Shown here: piece by piece, positions 26,001-35,900 of the stretch
How the letters are laid out: each line of letters opens with the position of its first letter
Numbering within the stretch: position 1 is the first letter of the stretch
DNA from: Pterobdella sp. o SKG-2022
Taxonomy: Eukaryota; Annelida; Clitellata; Hirudinida; Piscicolidae
Reading direction: 5' to 3'
NCBI GenBank assembly: GCA_964035795.1
Contig: OZ038320.1
Location: 18,618,589 to 18,682,588, forward strand
Length of the DNA stretch: 64,000 nucleotides
Notes under the pieces: generated by a model
Database searches by the model: none
Told to the model about the DNA's origin: nothing
What the model saw: the letters and a program-made list of their open reading frames with translations, nothing else
Program-made: the position numbers and the translations under genes

Positions 26001-29000
26001 AATAAATAAATAGCCAATAATTCAAAATGTTTCATTAAAATTTATTTGTTGTCTTTGATAAACTCAAACTCGTCAATAATTGGTTCTAACCTCAAACATT
26101 GTTGATGAAGGTGTATGGACCATTCTCAGTAGGAACGGAGTTCATAGAGCAAGACTTTGAGTTGATGGAAGCCATAGCTTTGAACAAGTTCACTGAAAGT
26201 GTTGAAAAGTATTTGAAAGCAATAAAGAATATTACTGGAGCGGCGTAAGTGGTGCTATGTGATATTTGGTGTAATTTTTTGTGTTATCATTATTTGATTC
26301 ATATAGCGAGCAGTTTTCAAACAAAATTTACTTCAAAAGTGTTTAAATGTATGAGAAATTGTAAATGAAGTAGGCTATGGTATAAGAAAGTTTTGAAAAG
26401 TTTGTGGAAATTCTTCAGATCTATGAAGAAAACAGCTTATGGTGATAACTCTTGTAATGACGTATTTCATAAGCATTAAAAACAATAAGTTTAACATATT
26501 ACCTGATAGTGATTTTTCACCAATCAAAAAGCTTTGATTCTATAAAGAATTGAAGATCATCGCGTTTTCGAATCATTTTTTTAAATATATAGGCTACCTT
26601 TTTAACAAATAAGCCAACACCATAGCAAATCAGATCTGAGTATGAGATTAGAAAGCATGTTCTATTCTCCTGGAGTGACGTCTACAAGGAAAAAGGTATT
26701 TTTCTCTAAGCCCAAACTCACCACCATCCACATTTCTCCCTCGAAACCTCAAGACGCAGCCCTCAATATCATCGCCATATTTAATCCTGCCTCCAAAGCC
26801 GCTCAGAAGATCGTGCCGATCATCATGGTTAGGTGTCCATGTCTGACTTCAAATTTTGTACGATTTTTGTAGCTCAACTTAATATTATTAAATCTAAATT
26901 GAGTTTGAATTTTTTAGTTCTATTATATTAGCGTATATTAATTTTTTTAAATTAATGGGTTGAGGAATAAATCTATTATATAAAGAAGATAGAACCGATG
27001 GTTTCAATTCATTTCTGCACCTATTCATTGTTCGTGTTAAAAACATCAGTGGGTTCTCAAGTTATGTAGGTAAAATTAAATGTTTACATCAATAGATGCA
27101 TTTGAACCACAACAGGTACTGAATGAGCTTTTCAACACAGATGTCACAATTTTTTTCAGTTGCAAAGAAAAACTTTCCGAAATGCCTCTCAAAAGGTCTA
27201 TATTATATGATACTATTTTAACATTTCAGAGATATCTTATGTATGTTTTGTATAGTAATTAAACTTTAGAAACATCTAAAGTTTCATGATAAGGCTATAC
27301 TTATCGAAAATTATAGCTTTTATTTTAAATAAATGTATGAATCCTCAATAGATGTTTTTGAAGTTTAATCACTATGACACTATTTTTTAATATTGGTCAT
27401 TTTTATATCTTCAAAATTTGTTGAATTGAACTTTTATGGCTTTGTTAGTATACAATTATAAAAATTATTTTTGTATAAAAATGATTTCAGTATGAAAGCA
27501 TTAAATTGTTATTATCTCATCACTTCAAACAGTTACTACCGTTTCGTATTGGAGCCTGAAGTGATGTTCAAGGAGTTTTCAATGGAGTCTTTCAGTGCAT
27601 ACTTCACAGACCTTCCTCACAACTCCCTTCTCACCCTCAACATGCACACTCCTGAAAGCTGGCTGGTCGAATCTATCTATTCACCATATGACCTCGACAA
27701 TATACTATTATCCGAGGTTGGTTATGTGTTACAGAAATATTTTATATGATTGTTATTGTTTATGATGATTATATAAGGGGAAAGGCCTGGTGGCTGGTGT
27801 CTCATGTTTTAAATTTAGTCGTTTTTTGATTAATATTGTTTCATAAAGATATAATAAAATAACTTTACTTTTAAAAGATATTCATAATTTCATCTGGTAA
27901 TATTTTGAAAAGTAATTAAATTTTTACAGGCGGATACAAATGTTTACGCTCAGTTTGAACTTGATAAGATACTCCTGGAAGGTTTGGGTTTAGCATTTAA
28001 TGAAGTTTAGATTTTTTTGACTTTGTTTTTCATCTATTCATCAATAAAATTTGCCACAACTCAAAAAATCATAACCATTTAACGTTCACACATCCACGCA
28101 CTATAATCATCTCTGAACACGAGTTCACTTCAATTTCACAGATAAGACAACCAGACATAATCACTATAAAAGCAATGAATTTAATTTCAGAACACTGGTT
28201 AGCTTATTAAGATATGAAGCTTTTCGTTAAAAAAGTAAAATTTTCAAGTATGACACATGAAAATGTTACTTTGTTAATGAAAAGCTTCATATCTAAATAA
28301 ACTAACCAGTGTCCTGAAATTATATTCATTTTATTGTTTGGCATTCGAAAAAATCACTATAAAAGCACATTTGAAAATAAATCATAGCACAATAAATAAC
28401 CCTCTAAAGTCCATCCATCACACAAGTAATGTATGTGCCTTCAAAGACTCATGACACACAGGTCACTGTTACGACACTGTATCGGGCAGTCCTCCTAGGG
28501 GCTTACAGTTCACCCTAGGAAACAACAATGAACAGATGGTCGATACCATTGTTATGGCTAATCTGGTGAGCATGTCACTTTATTTGTTAATAGTGTTTGC
28601 ATTGTATTTTAGAAAAATAATTTAATATTACTGATATCATTTGTTCTAATCATAAACTTCATTATTATCAATGCTTTAATTATAAGATTTTTTAGCTTAC
28701 GTAATTAAAATTTTTTGTTTGAAACGAATAAAACAGTGACAACCACCGCCACACAGGGCTACTTCCAATTGAAAGCCTCACCAGGGCTGTGGTACTTGGG
28801 GCTGAGAGAAGGCAAGTCTCGAAACCTTTACCATATCACCAGGTCTGTATGTTGGTTTGCAGTTGCAAGGGGAGTAGGCCTCGTTAAATTTCAAATAAGT
28901 CCTATAGTTTTCTCGTTGACTGAATTATTAGAACTGAAGCAAGGAAAGTACCATTATCTTTCTGAAGCGTATCAAAACTATATGTAAAAAAGATTTATTG

Positions 29001-32000
29001 AGTAAGGATTTGGTATATAAAGCGAACCATCTTATACTTTTCACTAATTCATTAGTTAAAATTTAGAAAATAACTTTATTAATATGTTTTCAAGCCCGTA
29101 TAGCTCAGCTAGTAAATATAATAGAAACAAACACTATGGTTTATTGAGAAACTTAATACACGAAGCTTTTCGTACGAGTATCTTACATTATCAAGTGTAA
29201 CATTTGACAATGTAAGATACTCTTAAGAAAAGCTTCGTGTATTAAGTTTCTCAATAAACCATAGCTTTTGTTTCTATTATATTGATTTCCGGCTATATTA
29301 CGTCAGCTGGTAAAGCATTTGACTACTTATCTAAAGTTACCGCGTTCAATCCCGCGTTAGGCCAACAATTTACATCTGTTTCATAACATGTTTTCAAATC
29401 TAACTCCATAGAATAAGAACAATATACGATGAAGGATGATAAAAAAAGAGTTTTAATTCAAACTCAATATCTTTAATGCCTTTATCAAATATGATAATTA
29501 TGAATAATGATGAAATCCCATTGGTAGCGTGGACGAGACACTGACGTCTCAAGATCAAGTACTCATCCCCATGAACAGTTTCAGGGGGAAGACTCTGCAA
29601 GTCAAGGTTCGTCAGTACTTCGAAATATACTTTTGATGCTCCCACTTTGTATTGCTTTGAGAAAAAATCAATGTGATTAATCCTATTTTACAATGATAGT
29701 ACGATATTAATTATTACTTTTTCCGTTTTATAAACAGGTGACCAAACAAAAAGGCAAGGAACTAGAAGAGCTTTTGAGTGATGAAGATGACGAGGGATCA
29801 AGTCTTTGGCAGTCTTTTTCAAGGTTTGTGCATAAATTTAAAAACAAAAAGATAGGCACACATAAATCAAATCTGACAGCAAACTGGGTGGAGGGTCGAC
29901 AAAAACAGCCACAGACGACCAAATAAACGTGTTTTCATTGGCATCGGGTCATCTCTATGAGAGGTTTCTAAGGTCGGTTGATTTTTCTATATCCCGTTTA
30001 TTTTTCATCAAATAATCATATTTTTTATTGTGATGTAAAATATTGTCATGATCACTCACGTGATAACAGGGTGATGATGTTGAGTGTGATAAAGAACACT
30101 AAGTCGAAAGTGAAGTTCTGGTTCCTGAAGAACTACCTATCTCCTACTTTCAAAAACTTTATTCCTCATATGGCTGCTAAATACAACTTCGAGTATGAGT
30201 TGGTGCAGTATAAATGGCCCAGATGGCTGCATCAACAGACCGAGAAACAACGAGTCATTTGGGGGTTTGTTGCTTATTCACTGCCCTTGTGTGCTTTCTA
30301 TTATATAATATGAGTGGTTATAGTTTGATATTGAAATTCACCGTCTTTCTGTATTCAAAAGTAGCCTATTTATAATTTATGAAAATTATTCATTTTTTTC
30401 TTTGGGGAGTATCTTGTTAGTTTTTCGTTTTTATTTTATGAATTGTTTTTTAAGATCGATGTTTTTAAAATCTGAATTACGATGATTTTAGTGTTCAACT
30501 TCTTTAAAATAATCTCGAAACCATGTCTAATGAGCATTATCATGATATTATTAACTATTCTTACTATAATTTAATGAATGTTTCAATGAACTGTTTGCAA
30601 ACCCTACTAGTTACAAGATACTCTTCTTGGATGTGTTGTTTCCTCTGAATGTCAGCAAAATCATCTTTGTTGATGCCGACCAGGTGACTAGGTGTTGGTG
30701 TTGTTTCTCATGTTATATAGTCTTTGCTACATTGTTATAAACTGTTATCACATTGTTATAACAAGCACTATCACTGCTAACATTTATGCATCAAAATGAA
30801 CGAAAAACTGCAGACTGTGAGGGCGGACTTGAAGGAGTTGAATGAGTTGGACTTGGAAGGAGCTCCATATGGTTACACGCCCTTCTGTGATTCGAGGAAA
30901 GACATGGATGGATACAGGTGGGCCCTATTCTTCAGACTGTTTTGATGTCAATAATGTATTTAAATTGAAAATTTCTATACTGTGTGATTTGCTGATTAAT
31001 ATTAATGTTTAATTTTTTCTATTTTTAGATAACTATGTTTGCACATTTTTTTGAAAGTTGGAGTGTGTAGTGTCTTATTTTAATTTATTTTTATCATTCT
31101 CACCTAACTTTCAATACTGACATTAGTTTATCAACTTAAAATTTTTGTGCCACTTTCATTTGTCTCTTATTATTACTATCACAAAACATCAAAGGTTTTG
31201 GCGTTCTGGGTATTGGGCGAATCACTTAGGTTACAGAAAGTATCACATCAGGTCAGTTGATAAACTATTAAAATACTTTCATCATCTATACAACATATAA
31301 TATTTTACATTTATGGTTCAAACTGTATATATCTAGATTGAAAATTTTATCAAGTCAATACAAACTCTCCCTACGATAATGACAGCGCTTTGTACGTGGT
31401 AGACCTGAAGAAGTTCCGTAAGGTGGCTGCAGGAGACAGGCTCAGAGGCCAGTACCAGGGTCTCTCTCAAGATCCTAACAGTCTCTCCAACCTTGACCAG
31501 GTACATTTAATCGTTTTCTATATTCATTCTTCCACTCTATCTATTCTGCGTTTTATTCGTTCAACTGTTTATACAATTATTTGTTAAATTTGTTAATATA
31601 CTATTTTTTTTTAAATAACTTACACTATCACCCTTTTTCCATCTACCACTCAGGATCTGCCGAACAACATGATTCATCAAGTGGGCATCAAGTCACTACC
31701 CCAGGAATGGCTGTGGTGTGAGACATGGTGTTCTGATGAGGAAAAGACCAAGGCTAAAACTATTGATCTAGTAATCAGATTTTTTAATGTTTTTTCAGGC
31801 ATCATTTTATTCTTTTTTTCGCACATTCCATGTTTTCTCTTATCCGCCACCAACAGTGCAATAACCCGAAAACCAAAGAACCCAAGTTAGACGCAGCATT
31901 GAGGATTGTAGCTGAATGGATAGATAATGATAATGAAATAAAACAATTGATGGATGCTGTGAATAAAGGAGAAAAATTGAATGAAAAAGATGATACTTCA

Positions 32001-32172
32001 GGTAATTCTAAATAATTTTATTTTTATCGGTTTTAAAATTTTTTTATTTCAAAAACTTTTCATTGCGTATGTTTTAATCGTTTTTCAGCTATTAACATTT
32101 TAAAAAATTCCAATACTTTTTGTTTAATAAACAGAGGAAGCCAAAGACGAAGATAAACACACTGAACTATAA
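17013..32172 (+). CDS. UGGT: UDP-glucose:glycoprotein glucosyltransferase (GT24), complete, 42 exons
   Basis: An ER-lumen folding sensor that re-glucosylates N-glycans of misfolded glycoproteins in the calnexin/calreticulin cycle. Exons: 17013-17146, 17475-17554, 17666-17790, 18805-18911, 19511-19565, 19758-19880, 20002-20089, 20402-20468, 20578-20678, 20867-20966, 21213-21273, 21939-22100, 22183-22275, 22437-22556, 22683-22768, 22850-22896, 23065-23228, 23799-23921, 24077-24238, 24486-24609, 24770-24886, 25105-25199, 25291-25488, 25808-25936, 26111-26244, 26626-26827, 27116-27195, 27533-27716, 27930-27981, 28462-28565, 28758-28843, 29528-29606, 29738-29823, 29880-29972, 30070-30264, 30611-30683, 30814-30917, 31195-31251, 31386-31500, 31654-31770, 31857-32001, 32135-32172. 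They total 4605 nt (1534 aa; human UGGT1 is about 1555). Signal peptide [17 protein letters not shown]... comes first, then thioredoxin-like folding-sensor regions. The GT24 domain starts near residue 1236 ([17 protein letters not shown]) and has DxD in IFVDADQ (about 1341-1344), [11 protein letters not shown] and WLWCETWC. The C-terminus HTEL is an ER-retrieval signal. Several donors are GTTTGT. Confidence 0.97.
18271..18448. mobile_element. Foldback hairpin element, copy 2 (UGGT intron 3)
   Basis: Arms GAAACAAACACTATGGTTAA and its inverse (CCATAGTGTTTGTTTCTAG) enclose GAAGCTTTTGGTAAGAGTAT and ACATTATCAAGTG. It is almost identical to the copy at 29114-29290. The left end continues to CCGGAAATCAATATAC, a terminus seen in inverse at the right end of the 29114 copy. 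Confidence 0.8.
18584..18757 (+). repeat. Diverged tRNA-derived SINE (UGGT intron 3)
   Basis: The head GGCTTGTATAGTTTTAATGC, the arm CATTGGATTAGTAATCTAAA and the B-box-like ACTGGGTTCATCCTG are followed by a shortened body with TAGCACATGTTTCAATC and GCGCTATATAAATAAATG. The order matches the 14014 copy but divergence is high. Confidence 0.6.
18947..19015 (-). repeat. 3' end fragment of the PHD-finger LINE (UGGT intron 4)
   Basis: The reverse complement of this segment (AGCCGACTGCTGTATACCCC, CAGCTACTGGGACGCCTACA, GCAGTATAATCTAATATGGA) matches the 3' end of the LINE at 40966-41034 almost base for base. It is a severely 5'-truncated copy in inverse orientation. Confidence 0.85.
27285..27365. repeat. 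Half-copy of the TTATCGAAAATTATAG MITE (UGGT intron 27)
   Basis: TCATGATAAGGCTATACTTA then TCGAAAATTATAGCTTTTAT and AAATAAATGTATGAATCCTC match the right half of the element at 3341-3519. The left arm is missing. Confidence 0.6.
28184..28325. mobile_element. Foldback hairpin element, copy 3 (UGGT intron 29)
   Basis: A near-perfect palindrome. ATTTCAGAACACTGGTTAG at the left pairs with CTAACCAGTGTCCTGAAAT at the right. The core carries GAAGCTTTTCGTTAAAAAAG and TTTTCAAGTATG, with the inverse AATGAAAAGCTTC on the right arm. Outer arm sequence differs from the other copies. Confidence 0.8.
29093..29395 (+). repeat. tRNA-derived SINE head interrupted by a hairpin (UGGT intron 31)
   Basis: A SINE head (AAGCCCGTATAGCTCAGCTA) stops at 29115. 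After the hairpin, a second head-like block (CCGGCTATATTACGTCAGCT, GGTAAAGCATTTGACTACTT) runs on through a B-box-like GCGTTCAATCCCGC and GGCCAACAATTTACATCTGT. Either two SINE heads flank the hairpin or the insertion duplicated about 20 bp of target. Confidence 0.65.
29114..29290. mobile_element. Foldback hairpin element, copy 4 (UGGT intron 31)
   Basis: ATAATAGAAACAAACACTAT pairs with its inverse near 29260-29285. The arms continue GGTTTATTGAGAAACTTAAT and ACACGAAGCTTTTCGTACGA, with ACATTATCAAGTGT at the loop. The stem is about 75 bp with few mismatches, and it is closely related to copy 2. Confidence 0.85.
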
Positions 32173-32986
32173 TCACAAATCATCTCAATAAGTTATCATA
32201 TAACTTAGGTAATTCTTAATGGATGTTTCTGCTTTTGATCGAGATATTTTTAGAGATGTTTATTGTTGGTTTCTTGCGTGGTTTGTATGAGAGTTTGTGG
32301 TGGCTTGTGCTGGTTTTAGCATTAGCACATTTCTACATAGTTATCATTTTTAAAGTTAATATTTTCATAATTACCATATTTTTAAAAAAATGAAATTATA
32401 AAAAGTAATTCCAATAATCCTTTAGATAACTACTCATTTATACTAAAAAGATTTTCAATTTTATAACTGCGGTATATGTTATACTGCGTTTTAATGGAGT
32501 TTCTAAAATTGTGGCAATAGCACTCAAAATGGAATAAGTTTATTTTGAATTTAAGGTTTAACGTTATATTTTCAACTTTGCAAAATTTTATGGAATGTAA
32601 TAAATTTAATGAATTTCCCTATTTTGAAACGGGTTAGTTTTATGGTGTACATTTAAATAATTTTTTAGACACGAACTTCAAAGTATGTTTACCTTTGTAA
32701 TTAGATTTAACTGGAACTCTTATACTTTCGTATTATAAAAATTCCTTTTGCAGTTATTAAAAATAAAACTAAGATAGTTGAACAATCTAATTTTCGAATT
32801 TATTTTCATCAGCAGATTTCCAGAAACCGAAGTCTATTTACTGAAAAAAAAATATTAATATTTAAAGCCTATGTTTCTCTGAACAAACCTATTTACCACT
32901 ACAGATATTAGAACTATATATACAAACTACACGATCATAGATAGTGAATTAAGCAAATTAGTGTAAGGAGGTAGAATTTATGAAGC
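32173..32986. other. UGGT 3' flank
   Basis: AT-rich sequence after the UGGT stop, with no coding frame. The next gene is on the opposite strand and ends at 32987, so the two are convergent. Confidence 0.6.
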
Positions 32987-35900
32987 TTAAGATCGTTCGA
33001 GGAGAATAGCCCTAAATCTCAAGCAGAAGATGACATTGTTATCGTCGTCAATGGCCTGCCACCTTATTCGGCCTTTGTTCTGGAGAGGTTGATGGAGATA
33101 TTAACGAGTTTTGTTTATTAATTATTACATTGGATTGAATAAAGTTTCTATGACTATTACAAGTCTAGAAATAATCAAACTCAATTTTCAAGTACAGCAG
33201 ACAATTTTGTCAAATTAACGACGCATCAATGTTTTTTTACATATTAAAAAGATGTTGAGACTATTTAAAATAAATTTAAACTTTTGATAAGACTTTTTTA
33301 TCGTTAAAAATAAAGAATATTCTGATGTTACAAAAACATCAAATGGGAGAAATTTCTAATACATTAATCAAAATAAATAATTTTCGATAAGTTTAGCCTT
33401 ATAAAACGTTACGCTAACGACTCATGATAAGGCTAGACTTATCGAAATATATAGTTTTTGATTCTCAAGAAATGTATTGAAAATTATTCATGTTTTGTTT
33501 TTGTATTATTAGAAAAATACATTCGATTTCTCTGAAAGAATATTCTGATGTGTTTAGCTTCATTATAATGGATATGAGTTTTAATTAAAAAAGTATTTAT
33601 TTTAAAATTTGAAAAAAATTTTTATTTTCAATTTTCTCTTATTAGTTAAAAAATCATATTTTTTCAGTTTTTATAAATTTTGAAAAATTCTGCCCTAATC
33701 AAAAATCCAAAATAGCACAGTTCATGAAGTTTTTAACTTTTTGAAAATTGTTTATACATAAATATATTCAATTGTAGAAAACAATAAAAAATTCTACTAT
33801 TTAACTTGCAAATAAATTTATGATAAATAATAAAATTTTGGAGTGTTTCCTACAATTGTGTCAAGCAGGCTGTTTTTCTTCATCATGGATGTATTCAATA
33901 TTTATACCTAAACTCACCATAAAAAGATACGATGTAAGAGGAATGAGACTTTGGTAGGTATGCACAGATCCTTTCAATATGGGACATTGATACTCTTCAA
34001 TTTCACACGCATTCGACCTTTCAAGGGGGAATGGTATCTGCACGCCATATACCTCTCTGTAAATTTTCATCTTGTATCTTCTTATCAATCTATCTTGGAA
34101 GGGTTCAAATTATCAGTCTTTTAGATTTCATCTATTAGAAATTTTATTTCTAGTTTTCTTCTTTTTTTCTAATTTAATGATTTAGTGGTTATAGATTTTT
34201 TTTATGTATTTTTAAAAATAAATTCATATTCATTATAAACAATTAATGTTTTAAAAGTTTAATTGCTATACAAAACATACTTATGATATTTTTGAAAAAT
34301 ATCTATTATAGTATACGACCAAAAAGTTTTGCAACCAGTTAAAATTTAAAAAAGTTAAAATTTCAACTATTTGCAAAAAAATTTTGAGAATTATTTTTTA
34401 TACAATGGTTGAACACATACTAGCTTTAAAAGTGATGTTGAGGTGAAAAGAGTCTTCTTTATTGAAACGGCAAACTTTGTCTAGCTGGCATCCCGACACA
34501 TGCACCATCATCAGCTTAGCCCCTTCTATAATTTTTTGTAATATTCTTCTTCTCATTATCTAAAATATAAGTATACATTCTGGCTTGAGAAAATTCACTA
34601 TAAAAATTGGTAATTTTGGGAAAAGCTCCGATATCGTTTTAAACGAGTATACCTTGGTTGAAAAAATTTTTAGTGTCAAATCATAGAAACATCTGGATAT
34701 GGGATAAATTATTCAATGGCTAACAAAAACAAAAAAGATAGTACAGAAGAGTAAGTTTGATGCAGAATACAGACATTAATTTGGCGAATAAAATAAAAAA
34801 AGGTTAATAACTTGGCTTTAACAGTCTGATCTCAAGGGTTTAAACTTGGCTACCCAGAGCTGCACAAAATCAGAGGCTCGCTACAAAGTATTATGAAATT
34901 AAAAATTATTGTAGATTTTTGTAGTAAGTTTTGCAAACCCCACCACTATATCTCACTCAAGTGTTTTAAGTACAGTAAAAAGGTCTGAGCAATAAACTTT
35001 CAACATTTTCTGGATCATCTATAAACTGGGAAATTCAGAAAACAGAGTTTATATGAAAAGCAAACTTTTTTCAAAAGTGTTACAGTCAACAATCAAAGTC
35101 TTTGCGTAATCTCGGTTTTAATTTGCAGTAAGAATTTAACTGGATTCAGAACGGTTAAAAATCATATTTTTAAAACTCTACTTGCTGTTTTACAAAAAAA
35201 AACTCAATATTCTAACGAACTATTTTTCCAATGTTTGCACGATATTTGTCTCAAAATCTGCCACAGTAGGAAATACATAGAACGAGTTCAGAAATTTTTG
35301 TTACGATTGTTTTTGTTAAATATTTAGACCTGACTGATGATAATTGTCGAATAATTTTATATTATTTAAAAGATTTAAGAATGCAAAATAGAGTTTTATA
35401 AAGTAAAGCCGAAAATTTGGTTGAGATCCGAGCCTATTATATAATTTTTTAAAATGTTGCAACTTCTGTTAGCAGAAGTCTTAATAGATTTCTACAAAAA
35501 CATTCAGCGAAATCAGCAAACACGCCTGAAGCTGCAAAAGAGAGGTAGTGAACTATGCTCGCACCACAACATTTCTTTGCCACAAAACTACTTCAACCTT
35601 ATTAAAAAGAATTACATAGTTGAAAAACAAATACTAACAAAACAACAATCTTTCTAAGCACTCATGATCCATCAAAATATAACCAGAGTATACATGCAAC
35701 CATTAATTACACACCCATCCATATAAAAAAATACAAAATATAAGGACTAACTTTTGACCCTAAGTTAAACTACGCCACCCTCATCAATTATTCTAAAACC
35801 AAAGCCTACAAAAAATTTAATGCGTTAAAACTTCTTACAACGAAAAAATGGGAAAAGTGAAGAAACTCTAATAACTTACAAAACCTTAATAAGACACATA

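Noticed and set aside
33861..34088. Apparent intronless truncated NPC2-like frame ending at a stop
   Set aside because: The donor GTGAGT at 33917 and exons at 34522-34421, 33079-32987 and 38595-38517 give a complete gene, so the apparent stop is inside an intron.
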